Shown in pieces: positions 37,664 to 46,946 of a DNA stretch of 64,000 nucleotides (the first letter of the stretch is position 1; every line of letters starts with the position of its first letter). The DNA comes from Massilia sp. YIM B02769 (GTDB lineage Bacteria > Pseudomonadota > Gammaproteobacteria > Burkholderiales > Burkholderiaceae_D), in the NCBI RefSeq assembly GCF_030411995.1, contig NZ_JASNRC010000001.1, positions 482,908-546,907 on the forward strand, written 5' to 3'. The notes beneath the pieces are model-generated. The model searched no databases, was not told the DNA's origin, and was given only the letters and a program-made list of their open reading frames with translations. The position numbers and the translations under genes are program-made.

Positions 37664-39990
37664 TGAAAACATCCTTCCGTCGCACCCCTGCCAGCATGTC
37701 CACTTCGCCGTCGCTGCGCCGCATCGCCGCCGGCGCCATGCTGTGCTGCGCCTTCGCCACGGCCTTGCCGCCGGCGCCTGCCTTTGCGCAGGAAAACTCC
37801 GCCGCCCTCAGCTTCGTGAACGCCGACATCGAATCGGTGATCAAGGCCGTCGGCCACTACACCGGCATGACCTTCATCGTCGACCCGCGCGTCAAGGGCA
37901 CGCTGACGCTGCAGTCGGAAAAATCCCTGACCAAGAGCCAGGCCTTCGGCCTGCTCACCTCGGCCCTGCGCCTGCAGGGCTACGCGGTGGTCACCACCGG
38001 CGAAGGCTATGCCAAGGTGGTACCGGAAGCCGAGGCCAAGCTGCAGTCTTCGCCGACCCAGGTCGGTACCCGCGGCTCGCGCGCCCAGGGCGACCAGATC
38101 GCGACCCAGATCTACCACCTGCAATACGAATCGGCCGCCAACCTGGTCGCCGTGCTGCGCCCGCTGATCTCGCCGAACAATTCCATCATGGCCAATCCGG
38201 GCAACAACAGCCTGGTGATCACCGACTACGCCGACAACCTGCGCCGCCTGTCGCGCATCATCGCCGCGCTCGACGCGCCGGTGGCGGCCGACCTCGACGT
38301 CGTGCCTATCCGTAACGGCATCGCCAGCGACATCGCGACCCTGGTCGGGCGCCTGATGGAACCGGCTGCCGGCGGCGATTCCGGCCGCGTGGCCGTGCTG
38401 GCCGATCCGCGCACCAATTCCATCGTGGTGCGCGCGCCGTCGCAGGCCCGTGCGAATCTCGCCAAGTCGCTGATCGCCAAGCTCGACCAGCCGACCACCG
38501 AGCGCGGCAACATCCACGTGGTCTACCTGAAGAACGCCGACGCCAGCCGCGTCGCACAGACCCTGCGCGCGGTGGTCTCGCAAGACGCCTCGGCGGTGCC
38601 GGTGCAGCAGCAGGGCACGTCCGGCGGCAACATCCAGGCCGGCGCCCAGGGCGGCGCCGGCGGCACCGGCAGCAACCTCGGCGGCCAGCAAGGCCAGCAG
38701 AGCAGCATCGGCATGGGCGGCACCGGCAACACCTACGCCCAGCAGGGCCAGGCCACGGCGGCCGGCGCCGGCGGTGGCCAGGGTTCCGGCTTCATCCAGG
38801 CCGACGCCTCGACCAACAGCCTGATCATCACCGCGCCGGACGCCATCTACCGCAACCTGCGCGGCGTCATCGACCAGCTCGACGTGCGCCGCGCCCAGGT
38901 CTACATCGAAGCCCTGGTGGTGGAAATGACCTCCAGTAAAGCGTCGGAATTCGGCGTGCAATGGCTCGGTCTGTCGGGCGACAATGCCAGCAAGTACCGC
39001 GTCGGCGGCGTGCAGTCGTTCAACTCCACCGGCACCAACAACCTGATCAACCTGGCCGCTGCCGCGCGTAACGGCCTGACCGGCGAAAACGCCACCATCC
39101 CTTCGCTGCCGGGCCTGACGCTGGGCGTTTTCCGCCAGGTGAATGGCGAGCTGGGCCTGGGTGCGGTGGCCAGCGCCCTTGAAAACGGCGGCAACGCCAA
39201 CATCTTGTCCACACCGAACATGATCACCCTCGATAACGAGCTGGCGACCATCAAGGTGGGTCAGAACATCCCGATCATCACGGGTTCGTTCACCACGGGC
39301 ACGAGCGGCGCCAACAACCCGTTCCAGACCGTCGACCGCAAGGACATCGGCCTCTTGCTGAAAGTGCGCCCGCAGATTTCCGAGGGCGGCGTCGTCAAGC
39401 TGTCGATCTACCACGAGAATTCGGGCATCGACAGCTCCATTACGCGGACCGAAGGCATCGTGACCACGGTGCGTGCCATCGAAAGCAACGTCCTGGCCGA
39501 CGACGGCCAGATCATCGTGCTGGGTGGCCTGATCCAGGACAACTCGAATACCGGCGAGGAAAAAGTGCGCGGGCTGGGCGACATCCCGGTGATCGGCAAT
39601 CTGTTCAAGTACCGCTCGCGTACCCGCGACAAGACCAACCTGATGGTGTTCCTGCGCCCGGTCGTGGTGCGCAGCAAGGAACAGAACAACACGATTTCGA
39701 TGGACCGCTACGAATACATGCGCGCCCTGGGTATTTCCTCGCAGCCGCAGGACGATACGATCCTGATGCGCAACCTGGGCGCGCCGGTCCTGCCTCCCTT
39801 AACCAATGGCCAGCCACCTGCGGGCGGCGACATGGCCACGCTGCCGCCGCCGGCGCCGCCGCCTGTGCGTCCGGGCGCCGCCATGGGGCCGGGCACCCAG
39901 CCGACACAGCAAAACCAGCCTGCCGGCCAGGCGCCCGCATCCGAGCCGGTACCCCAGTACCGCCCGGTGCAGCCGTCGAACGGGAAGTAA
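37663..39990 (+). CDS. gspD: type II secretion secretin GspD
   Basis: The 775-residue outer-membrane channel shows a signal peptide (PAPAFA|QEN), the N0 domain (LSFVNADIESVIKAVGHYTG), N1-N3 modules, and the C-terminal secretin domain (VPVIGNLFKYRSRTRDKTNL). The N3 module is interrupted at about residues 312-372 by a Gly/Gln-rich insert, common in GspD. The last 60 residues are Pro/Gln-rich. A pilotin gene is not seen nearby. Confidence 0.95.
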   Translation: MKTSFRRTPASMSTSPSLRRIAAGAMLCCAFATALPPAPAFAQENSAALSFVNADIESVIKAVGHYTGMTFIVDPRVKGTLTLQSEKSLTKSQAFGLLTSALRLQGYAVVTTGEGYAKVVPEAEAKLQSSPTQVGTRGSRAQGDQIATQIYHLQYESAANLVAVLRPLISPNNSIMANPGNNSLVITDYADNLRRLSRIIAALDAPVAADLDVVPIRNGIASDIATLVGRLMEPAAGGDSGRVAVLADPRTNSIVVRAPSQARANLAKSLIAKLDQPTTERGNIHVVYLKNADASRVAQTLRAVVSQDASAVPVQQQGTSGGNIQAGAQGGAGGTGSNLGGQQGQQSSIGMGGTGNTYAQQGQATAAGAGGGQGSGFIQADASTNSLIITAPDAIYRNLRGVIDQLDVRRAQVYIEALVVEMTSSKASEFGVQWLGLSGDNASKYRVGGVQSFNSTGTNNLINLAAAARNGLTGENATIPSLPGLTLGVFRQVNGELGLGAVASALENGGNANILSTPNMITLDNELATIKVGQNIPIITGSFTTGTSGANNPFQTVDRKDIGLLLKVRPQISEGGVVKLSIYHENSGIDSSITRTEGIVTTVRAIESNVLADDGQIIVLGGLIQDNSNTGEEKVRGLGDIPVIGNLFKYRSRTRDKTNLMVFLRPVVVRSKEQNNTISMDRYEYMRALGISSQPQDDTILMRNLGAPVLPPLTNGQPPAGGDMATLPPPAPPPVRPGAAMGPGTQPTQQNQPAGQAPASEPVPQYRPVQPSNGK

Positions 39991-39996
39991 CACGCC

Positions 39997-41418
39997 ATGA
40001 CTAATTTGTTGCCTTACGCCTTTGCCCGCGACCACGGGGTGCTGGCGCGCGCCGGCGACGACCCGGCGCAGAGCGTCGAAGTGCTGATCTCGAACAGCAC
40101 GCCGCCGGCGGCAATCGCCGAAGTGTCGCGCCGCTTCGGGCGCATCGCCCTGCGCCGCCTCGATCGCAGCGAACTCGACGACGCCATCGCCAGCGCCTAT
40201 GCCTCGGCCGGCGGCGACGCCAACCAGGTGGCCGACGAATTCGACGCCGACCTCGACCTGACGCGCCTGCTGCAGGATGTGCCGGCCATCGAAGACCTGC
40301 TCGAATCGTCCGACGACGCGCCGGTGATCCGCATGATCAACGCGCTGCTCACGCAATCGTTGCGCGAAGGCGCCTCCGATATCCACATCGAACCCTTCGA
40401 GCAGACCTCGGTCGTGCGCTTCCGCATCGACGGCGCCCTGCGCGACATCGTGCGTCCGCGCAAGGGCATCCATGCCTCGCTGATTTCGCGTATCAAGATC
40501 ATGTCGCAGCTCGACATCGCGGAAAAACGCCTGCCCCAGGACGGCCGCATCACCCTGCGCATCGGCGGCAAACCGGTCGACGTCCGCGTTTCCACCTTGC
40601 CGACCGGCCACGGCGAACGCGCGGTGCTGCGTCTGCTCGACAAGGAAGCCGGCCGCCTCGATCTGTCGCACCTGGGCATGAGTCCCGATTTGCTGCCGCA
40701 GTTCGACAAGCTGATCAACCAGCCGCACGGCATCGTGCTGGTCACGGGTCCGACCGGTTCCGGTAAAACCACCACGCTGTACGCGGCGCTGTCGCGCCTG
40801 AACGCCTCGACTACCAACATCATGACGGTGGAAGACCCGATCGAGTACGACCTGAACGGCGTCGGCCAGACCCAGGTGAATGCGCGCATCGACATGACTT
40901 TCGCCAAGGCCCTGCGCGCGATCCTGCGCCAGGACCCGGACGTGATCATGATCGGCGAGATCCGCGACCTGGAAACGGCGCAGATCGCGGTCCAGGCCTC
41001 GCTCACCGGTCACTTGGTGCTGGCGACCCTGCACACCAACGATGCCGCCGCCGCCGTCACCCGCCTGCTCGACATGGGCATCGAACCGTTCCTGCTGTCG
41101 TCGTCCTTGCTGGGCGTGATGGCGCAGCGCCTCGTCCGCAAGCTCTGTCCACAGTGTAAGAAAAGCGATGGCGTGCAATGGCATGCGGTGGGCTGCGAAC
41201 GCTGCGGCCACACCGGCTACCAGGGCCGCGTGGGCGTCTACGAGTTGCTGGAAACCGACGAGCGCATCCGCGCGCAAATCCACAACCAGGCCTCCGAAGC
41301 CGAGATCCGCACGGCGGCCCAGGCCAGCGGCATGAAAACCATGCGCGAAGACGGCGAACGCTGGCTGCGCGAAGGTGTCACCACGCAGGCGGAATTGCTG
41401 CGCGTGACGAAGGACTGA
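39997..41418 (+). CDS. gspE: type II secretion ATPase GspE
   Basis: The 473-residue hexameric ATPase drives pseudopilus assembly. Seen are the short N1 region, Walker [20 protein letters not shown], Asp box [20 protein letters not shown], Walker [15 protein letters not shown], His box [19 protein letters not shown] and the C-terminal four-cysteine zinc element (CPQC ... CERCG). The ATG follows the gspD stop by six bases. Confidence 0.96.
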   Translation: MTNLLPYAFARDHGVLARAGDDPAQSVEVLISNSTPPAAIAEVSRRFGRIALRRLDRSELDDAIASAYASAGGDANQVADEFDADLDLTRLLQDVPAIEDLLESSDDAPVIRMINALLTQSLREGASDIHIEPFEQTSVVRFRIDGALRDIVRPRKGIHASLISRIKIMSQLDIAEKRLPQDGRITLRIGGKPVDVRVSTLPTGHGERAVLRLLDKEAGRLDLSHLGMSPDLLPQFDKLINQPHGIVLVTGPTGSGKTTTLYAALSRLNASTTNIMTVEDPIEYDLNGVGQTQVNARIDMTFAKALRAILRQDPDVIMIGEIRDLETAQIAVQASLTGHLVLATLHTNDAAAAVTRLLDMGIEPFLLSSSLLGVMAQRLVRKLCPQCKKSDGVQWHAVGCERCGHTGYQGRVGVYELLETDERIRAQIHNQASEAEIRTAAQASGMKTMREDGERWLREGVTTQAELLRVTKD

Positions 41419-41422
41419 GGCC

Positions 41423-42643
41423 ATGCCGGCATTCCGTTACGAAGCCGTCGATACGGGCGGCGCCACGCGCAAGGGCGTGGTCAACGCCGACAGCCCACGC
41501 GCCGCGCGTGCCGACCTGCGCACCCAGGGACTGACCCCGCTCAGCGTGGAAGCCATCGCGGCCCAGGTCGATGCCTCCGGCGCCACCCGCGCACGCGGCA
41601 TCGGCGAGCGCCTGTCGCAAAACGAACTGGCGCTGTTCACGCGCCAGCTGGCCAGCCTGCTGGAAGCCGGTTTGCCGCTGGAACAAGCCTTCACGGCCCT
41701 GCTGGAACAGGCCGAAAAGCCGTATTTGCGCGACCTGATCGCCTCGATCCGCTCGGAAGTGATGGGCGGTATTTCCTTCTCGGCAGCGCTGTCGCACCAC
41801 CCGCGCGACTTCGCCGAGATCTACCGCGCCCTTGTGGCGTCGGGCGAACAGATCGGCCAGCTGGCCAAGGTGCTGTCGCGCCTGGCGGACTACATCGAGC
41901 GCCGCAATGCGCTGGTGCAAAAGGTGCGCCTTGCGTTCACCTATCCGGCCATCGTTACCGTGGTCGCGTTCGCCATCGTGATCTTCCTGCTCACCTATGT
42001 GGTGCCGCAGATCGTCTCGGTGTTTGCGAACACCAAGCAGAAGCTGCCTTTCCTCACCGTGGTGATGCTGGCCGTGTCCGACTTCATGCGTGCCTGGGGC
42101 ATCGTGCTGGGCCTGGCGCTGGTCGGCGCCTGGTTTGCCTGGCGTAACGCCCTGAAGAATCCCGTGCTGAAACGGCGCTGGCACACCTGGCTGCTGACCG
42201 CGCCCGTCTACGGCAAGTTCGAGCGCAGCCTGAACACGGCGCGTTTCGCCAGCACCCTGGCGATCACCACCGGGTCCGGCGTGCCGATCCTGCGCGCTTT
42301 GGACACCAGTCGCGAAACTTTATCGAACGTTGCGATGCGTGAGCTGGTCGAACAGGCGACGGGCAGCGTGCGCGAAGGCGTCAGCCTGGCGCGGGCCTTG
42401 TCGGCGCAAAAACATTTCCCGCCGATGCTGGTGCACATGATCCGCGCCGGCGAGATCACCGGCGAACTGCCGGCCATGCTGGAACGCGCCGCCAACTCGC
42501 AGCAGGCCGACCTCGAACGCCGCACGCTGACCATCGCCGGCCTGCTCGAACCGGTGCTGATCCTGGCCATGGGCCTGGTCGTGCTGCTGATCGTGCTGGC
42601 CGTCCTGATGCCGATCATTGAAATCAACCAGCTGGTGCGCTAA
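41423..42643 (+). CDS. gspF: type II secretion inner-membrane platform protein GspF
   Basis: The 406-residue polytopic protein has two GspF domains (LFTRQLASLLEAGLPLEQAF and RFASTLAITTGSGVPILRAL) and three membrane segments, the last near the C-terminus (LVVLLIVLAVLMPIIEINQL). It starts 4 bases after gspE. Confidence 0.96.
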   Translation: MPAFRYEAVDTGGATRKGVVNADSPRAARADLRTQGLTPLSVEAIAAQVDASGATRARGIGERLSQNELALFTRQLASLLEAGLPLEQAFTALLEQAEKPYLRDLIASIRSEVMGGISFSAALSHHPRDFAEIYRALVASGEQIGQLAKVLSRLADYIERRNALVQKVRLAFTYPAIVTVVAFAIVIFLLTYVVPQIVSVFANTKQKLPFLTVVMLAVSDFMRAWGIVLGLALVGAWFAWRNALKNPVLKRRWHTWLLTAPVYGKFERSLNTARFASTLAITTGSGVPILRALDTSRETLSNVAMRELVEQATGSVREGVSLARALSAQKHFPPMLVHMIRAGEITGELPAMLERAANSQQADLERRTLTIAGLLEPVLILAMGLVVLLIVLAVLMPIIEINQLVR

Positions 42644-42653
42644 CAAGGACATC

Positions 42654-43367
42654 ATGAAGCGTTTGCCCATCCTTCTCACCCTGCTTGCGCTGGTCTTCCT
42701 GGCGGTCTCGGCCACCTATTGGGCCATGCAGTTGTACAAGCCAAAGCAGCCTCCACTTGCCGCGGCGCCACCGGCCGGCATCCCCGAGCCGGCGCCCGAT
42801 GCCGCCGCAACCTTGTTCGGCGGCCAGGCCGCCACTGTCGCCGTCAGCAATTACCAGTTGACCGGCATTGTCTCGGCTGGCCGCGACAGCGTGGCCATCA
42901 TCGTTGCCGACGGCCAGCCGCCGAAGGCCCTGAAAGTCGGGCGCGAACTGGCGCCGGGCGTGACCATCAGCGAAGTGCACCCGCGTTACGTGATGCTGTC
43001 CGATGGCGGCGTCATGAAGCGTGTGGAATTGATGGCCGACACCAAGCCGGCGATCCCGCTGTCGGGCGCCGCCATGCCGCCGCAAGCGCCGACTATGCAG
43101 GCCGCCCCGGTCGGCGCCATGCCGGCGGTCGAGCCGCAAACCGCACCGGGCGCCGTGGTGCGCGGCCCACCGCCGCCGGGCGAAGTCGACCCGGTGGTCG
43201 GGCCGAACGAAGAGCCGCCGCAGGAAACGCCGCCATCGCCGGCCGCCGCGAATTACAACCAGTACAACCAGGCCGTGCAAGGCAATGGCGCACCGGCCCA
43301 GCCGCAGATGCCGCCGCCGACGCGGGTGATGGGGCAGCCGTCTAGCGACCAGCCGGTGACGCAGTAA
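42654..43367 (+). CDS. gspC: type II secretion protein GspC
   Basis: The 237-residue protein has one N-terminal membrane helix (LPILLTLLALVFLAVSATYW), a homology-region domain (YQLTGIVSAGRDSVAIIVAD ... GRELAPGVTISEVHPRYVML) that contacts GspD, and a long Pro/Ala/Gln-rich tail instead of a PDZ domain. It ends the operon; in many genomes gspC is at the front or between gspF and gspG. The ATG at 42654, ten bases after gspF, precedes the membrane helix. Confidence 0.88.
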   Translation: MKRLPILLTLLALVFLAVSATYWAMQLYKPKQPPLAAAPPAGIPEPAPDAAATLFGGQAATVAVSNYQLTGIVSAGRDSVAIIVADGQPPKALKVGRELAPGVTISEVHPRYVMLSDGGVMKRVELMADTKPAIPLSGAAMPPQAPTMQAAPVGAMPAVEPQTAPGAVVRGPPPPGEVDPVVGPNEEPPQETPPSPAAANYNQYNQAVQGNGAPAQPQMPPPTRVMGQPSSDQPVTQ

Positions 43368-43446
43368 GGCGTTCGCGCTGTAAGGGCGTTCGGCACGAGC
43401 GGCAAAGCGCGTCCCGCAAACGGTCGCGTGGCCCGCAACCGCAACC

Positions 43447-43650
43447 GTAGGGTGGGCAGCTCGCTGCCCACGCGGAACGTCGCGTCATCTGCGGCTTTCA
43501 CGTAATGGTTGGCTGAAGCGTCCTGATCAGGCTCGAAAGATACACGTTAGCGCTGATCCCTTCATACGCCAACACGTCGCCAATTCTTCGGCAAGCTCGG
43601 GTGTCGTCTCTTTGCTGGCTTACGCGTGGGCAGCGCGCTGCCCACCCTAC
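43447..43650 (+). repeat. paired REP-type palindromic element (204 bp)
   Basis: Outer ends are GTAGGGTGGGCAGC... on the left and the inverted ...GCTGCCCACCCTAC on the right, each closing on CCCACGCGG or CGCGTGGG. Here both arms are simple palindromes with loops CTC and GC. The 331-base gap between gspC and the regulator gene holds this element and nothing else I can name. Confidence 0.8.
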
Positions 43651-43698
43651 GGTCACCTGCGCTGGCCAGGTCCAGGCGAGCTGCTACGCAATGGCCTT

Positions 43699-44430
43699 TT
43701 ATCGCCGCAACGCCGTAAACGCCGCAAACTCCCACGACCGGAACCCCACCACCAAACTCATTCCATCCCGCTCCTCCGCCGGCAACCTGCGGTCATGCTT
43801 GTGCAACCGTGCCAGCTCGGCCGCCAACTGGGCAATCTTCTGCGCCACCTCGGCCGCACTGGCCGGCGACAGCCGCGCAGGCAAGCACATCAGCGTCTCG
43901 CCCGGCCCATCGAAGCGGCCCGCAAAGTAATCCGGCACCATGTGCTCGCGGAAGAATTGTTGTACCGGCCCGTCCGGCAGCCAGTGGAAGGCATGCGAGA
44001 CGCGCATGCCATAGCGGTTCAGCGGACGCAGCTCGATCAGGCCCAGCCGGTCGAGCTCGGCCATGGCGGCGATGCATTCGGGCTGGGTCAGGCGGTAGTT
44101 GTCGACGATCTGCTCGAAGGTCCAGTGTCCCAGGCAGCAAATCGCCACCAGCAGCAGGTGCGGCTTGGCGACCAGGGCGGTTTCCTGGGGCAGGGTCAGG
44201 GCGTCGGCTTGCGGACGGGCATCGGCAGCGCGGCGCAGCACGTCTTCCAGGGCAATGCCTGCCGCCTGGCAGATCTGGGCCAGGCGCGACAGCGGCATGT
44301 CCTTCTGGCCGAACAGGCGCTTGACGCTCGACTCGCTCATGTCGATGCGTTCGGCCAGGGTTTTGTAGGTGAGATTCGCCGCGCGCAGCTCGGCGCGCAG
44401 CACGTCGACGATCAGCTCGGGTGAGCTCAT
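43699..44430 (-). CDS. XRE-family helix-turn-helix transcriptional regulator
   Basis: The 243-residue protein has an N-terminal XRE HTH (about residues 5-62; YKTLAERIDMSESSVKRLFG, LSRLAQICQAAGIALEDVLR). The larger C-terminal part contains a helix-rich block (LGHWTFEQIVDNYRLTQPEC, ELDRLGLIELRPLNRYGMRV) and ends near GFRSWEFAAF; I do not know a ligand. The gene stands alone. Starting at 44430 places the HTH right at the N-terminus. Confidence 0.85.
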   Translation of the reverse strand: MSSPELIVDVLRAELRAANLTYKTLAERIDMSESSVKRLFGQKDMPLSRLAQICQAAGIALEDVLRRAADARPQADALTLPQETALVAKPHLLLVAICCLGHWTFEQIVDNYRLTQPECIAAMAELDRLGLIELRPLNRYGMRVSHAFHWLPDGPVQQFFREHMVPDYFAGRFDGPGETLMCLPARLSPASAAEVAQKIAQLAAELARLHKHDRRLPAEERDGMSLVVGFRSWEFAAFTALRR

Positions 44431-44460
44431 GGGAATCCTGTTCAATGGCGGTGGCGCCGC

Positions 44461-44480
44461 ACAATGTACAGGTGAATTGT
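44461..44480 (-). promoter_or_regulatory. possible operator upstream of the XRE regulator
   Basis: ACAATGTACAGGTGAATTGT is a dyad with half-sites ACAAT / ATTGT ten bases apart. It lies 31 bases before the regulator start, where an autoregulatory site would be expected. No experimental or comparative support is available from the window alone. Confidence 0.3.
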
Positions 44481-44562
44481 TAGACAGGCAAGATGACGGG
44501 CGAGGACGTTGGCGATGCCAGCGTCCGCAGTTGGAGTGTGGTGCGCCTCTGTTCAAGTGAGG

Positions 44563-44655
44563 AGACCGCGTGGACACGTCATTGATGCTCCCAGCATCAA
44601 TGACCCACTCTACAAAAGCGACTTACGTAGGGTGGACTCCCGAGTCCACGCGGTC
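44563..44655 (+). repeat. divergent pair of REP-type palindromes
   Basis: The first copy is inverted (GACCGCGTGGACACG ... ACCCACTCTAC) and has a nested stem TCATTGATGCT / AGCATCAATGA; the second, 15 bases on, is GTAGGGTGGACTCCCGAGTC with tail CACGCGGTC. Here the GTAG heads point towards each other at the centre, opposite to the larger elements. The pair fills most of the 292-base gap between the regulator and the small basic gene. Confidence 0.75.
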
Positions 44656-44722
44656 TTTCGTGTCGATAAAAACCCGACGACATGCAAAATCCCGAATACC
44701 GGAACCGAAACTCCCGGAGAAC

Positions 44723-44926
44723 TTACTCCTCCTCGTCCGCCATCAGCTTCACTTTCTTCAACTGCCGCTTGGCATCCTGGCGCTCGCTCGACAACGGCTT
44801 GGCGTGCGCCCCTGCCGAGCGGGCCTTGGCCAGTGCGGCGATCGGGTTGCGCGGCTTGCCGAACTGCTGCGACGGCTCGACGCGCAGACGCATCTTTTGC
44901 CGGGTCGCGAGTGCCTTGTTCGCCAT
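44723..44926 (-). CDS. small basic protein downstream of hslU
   Basis: I do not recognise this 67-residue protein. It begins nine bases after the hslU stop behind a clear AAGGAG ribosome site, which makes it likely to be translated. It is rich in Lys, Arg, Ala and Gln (LATRQKMRLRVEP, KRQLKKVKL) and ends in an acidic tail ADEEE. There is no signal peptide, membrane segment or cysteine. A nucleic-acid or ribosome-binding role is possible from composition alone. Confidence 0.65.
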   Translation of the reverse strand: MANKALATRQKMRLRVEPSQQFGKPRNPIAALAKARSAGAHAKPLSSERQDAKRQLKKVKLMADEEE

Positions 44927-44935
44927 GTTTGCTCC

Positions 44936-46273
44936 TTACAGCACGTAGCGCGACAGGTCTTCGTTGGCCGACAGCACGTCCAGGCGGGTGTTCACGTAGG
45001 CCGCGTCGATCGTCACCAGCTTGTCCTGCCTGTCGCTGGCATCGAAGGAGACTTCCTCGAGCAGCTTTTCCATCACCGTGTACAGGCGGCGCGCGCCGAT
45101 ATTCTCGGTGCGTTCGTTGACCGAGAAAGCGATCTCGGCCAGGCGGTGGATGCCGTCATCGAGGAAGTCGACCTTGATGCCCTCGGTACCCAGCAAGGCT
45201 TCGTACTGGGTGGTCAGGCAGGCATCGGTGCTGGTGAGAATGCGCTTGAAGTCGTCGATCGACAGCGATTCCAGCTCGACACGGATCGGGAAACGCCCCT
45301 GCAGCTCCGGAATCAGGTCCGACGGCTTCGACAGGTGGAACGCGCCCGAGGCAATGAACAGGATGTGGTCGGTACGGATCATGCCGTACTTGGTGTTCAC
45401 GGTCGTGCCCTCGACCAGCGGCAGCAAATCGCGCTGGACGCCGGCGCGCGAGACGTCGGCGCCGCCGTGTTCCGAACGGGTCGCGATCTTGTCGATCTCG
45501 TCGAGGAAGACGATGCCGTTGTTCTCGACATTGTGGATCGCCTTCTGCTTCATCTCGTCTTCGTTGATCAGGCGCGCCGCTTCTTCCTCGGCCAGCACCT
45601 TCATCGCTTCCTTGATCTTCATCTTGCGCGGCTTCTTGCGCGTGTTGCCGACGCCGGCAAACATCGACTTGATCTGTTCCGTCATTTCTTCCATGCCCGG
45701 CGGCGCCATGATTTCCATCTGCGGCGCGGCATCAAGCACTTCGATTTCGACTTCGCGGTCGTCGAGCGAACCTTCGCGCAGGCGCTTGCGGAAGGTCTGG
45801 CGCGTGCTGTCGCCTTCCTTCGCCTCGGCGGAGGCGCTGACATTGAAGCCGAAGTCGCGCGCCGGCGGCACCAGGATGTCGATGATGCGGTCTTCGGCGG
45901 CATCTTCGGCGCGCTGGCGCACCTTTTTCATTTCCGAGGCGCGGGTCTGCTTCACGCCGATGTCGATCAGATCGCGGATGATGGTGTCGACGTCGCGGCC
46001 GACGTAGCCGACCTCGGTGAACTTGGTGGCTTCGATCTTGATGAAAGGCGCGTCGGCGAGTTTCGCCAGGCGGCGCGCGATTTCGGTCTTGCCGACGCCG
46101 GTCGGGCCGATCATCAGGATGTTTTTCGGGGTGATCTCGTGGCGCAGCGGCTCGGCCACCTGCTGGCGGCGCCAGCGGTTGCGCAGGGCGATGGCGACGG
46201 CACGCTTGGCCTTGCCCTGGCCGACGACGTGCTTGTCCAGTTCCGACACGATTTCGAGGGGAGTCATGTTCAT
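44936..46273 (-). CDS. hslU: HslUV protease ATPase subunit HslU
   Basis: HslU (about 445 residues) unfolds substrates and feeds them into the HslV chamber. Seen are the start [17 protein letters not shown], Walker [17 protein letters not shown], the pore motif [10 protein letters not shown], Walker [13 protein letters not shown], sensor 1 and the C-terminal EDLSRYVL that inserts into HslV. Several ATGs cluster at the start; the one at 46273 gives a length close to E. coli HslU. It starts 14 bases after hslV. Confidence 0.96.
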   Translation of the reverse strand: MNMTPLEIVSELDKHVVGQGKAKRAVAIALRNRWRRQQVAEPLRHEITPKNILMIGPTGVGKTEIARRLAKLADAPFIKIEATKFTEVGYVGRDVDTIIRDLIDIGVKQTRASEMKKVRQRAEDAAEDRIIDILVPPARDFGFNVSASAEAKEGDSTRQTFRKRLREGSLDDREVEIEVLDAAPQMEIMAPPGMEEMTEQIKSMFAGVGNTRKKPRKMKIKEAMKVLAEEEAARLINEDEMKQKAIHNVENNGIVFLDEIDKIATRSEHGGADVSRAGVQRDLLPLVEGTTVNTKYGMIRTDHILFIASGAFHLSKPSDLIPELQGRFPIRVELESLSIDDFKRILTSTDACLTTQYEALLGTEGIKVDFLDDGIHRLAEIAFSVNERTENIGARRLYTVMEKLLEEVSFDASDRQDKLVTIDAAYVNTRLDVLSANEDLSRYVL

Positions 46274-46287
46274 GATATGCATGCCGG

Positions 46288-46824
46288 TCAGTCCAGCGTT
46301 TCGATGATGTGGGACAAATTGGTGTAGATGCACAGCTCGCCGGCAATCGTCAGTGCTTTCTTGACGACCTCGGCAGGCGGCAGCTCGGTGTTTTCCTGCA
46401 GCGCCTTGGCTGCGGACTGGGCGTAGATGCCGCCCGAACCGATCGCACCGATGCCGTCTTCCGGCTCGAGCACGTCGCCATTCCCGGTGATAATCAGGGT
46501 CACTTCCTTGTCGGCCACCAACAGCATCGCTTCAAGCTTGCTCAGCATGCGATCGGTGCGCCAGTCCTTGGCCAGCTCGACCGAGGAGCGCAACAGATTG
46601 CCCTGGTGTTTCTCGAGCTTGGCTTCGAAGCGGTCGAGCAGGGTAAAGGCGTCGGCGGTGGCGCCGGCGAAACCGCACAGGACCCTGCCCTGGTACAGTT
46701 TGCGCACCTTGCGCGCCGAGCCCTTCATGACGACGTTCCCCAGGGTGACCTGGCCGTCGCCGCCCAATGCGACTTGCGCGCCGCGACGTACACTCACAAT
46801 CGTGGTGCCGTGAAATTGTTCCAT
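46288..46824 (-). CDS. hslV: HslUV protease peptidase subunit HslV
   Basis: HslV (178 residues) is a proteasome-like threonine protease. A short propeptide MEQFHG precedes the catalytic threonine of TTIVSVRRG, followed by [20 protein letters not shown] and the GxGGxYA-like end ([18 protein letters not shown]). The ATG at 46824 is preferred to an earlier in-frame start that would bury the catalytic threonine. It is preceded by a heat-shock promoter. Confidence 0.96.
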   Translation of the reverse strand: MEQFHGTTIVSVRRGAQVALGGDGQVTLGNVVMKGSARKVRKLYQGRVLCGFAGATADAFTLLDRFEAKLEKHQGNLLRSSVELAKDWRTDRMLSKLEAMLLVADKEVTLIITGNGDVLEPEDGIGAIGSGGIYAQSAAKALQENTELPPAEVVKKALTIAGELCIYTNLSHIIETLD

Positions 46825-46853
46825 ATCTGCCTCGTGGTTGACTAGCCCTCCGC

Positions 46854-46881
46854 AAGTGGGGCTATTGCACAAAATTGCAAG
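46854..46881 (-). promoter_or_regulatory. sigma-32 (heat-shock) promoter of hslVU
   Basis: On the minus strand CTTGCAA (46881-46875) and CCCCACTT (46861-46854) are 13 bases apart and match the sigma-32 consensus CTTGAAA / CCCCATnT. The predicted start leaves a leader of about 22 bases before hslV. Confidence 0.75.
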
Positions 46882-46946
46882 ACAGGATGACGCTAAAGCT
46901 CAGCAGTATTCGCAGACTGCCATTCCGCACGATCGCTCAGTACAGT

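Noticed and set aside
37573-39414. Open frame of 613 codons on the minus strand
   Set aside because: Antisense to gspD, which is unmistakable. No ribosome site or domain supports it.
23782-43650. Palindromic pairs as insertion sequences or MITEs of a DDE transposase
   Set aside because: No target-site duplications can be seen at the ends, the inner sequences are not shared, and the GTAG head fits REP sequences better.
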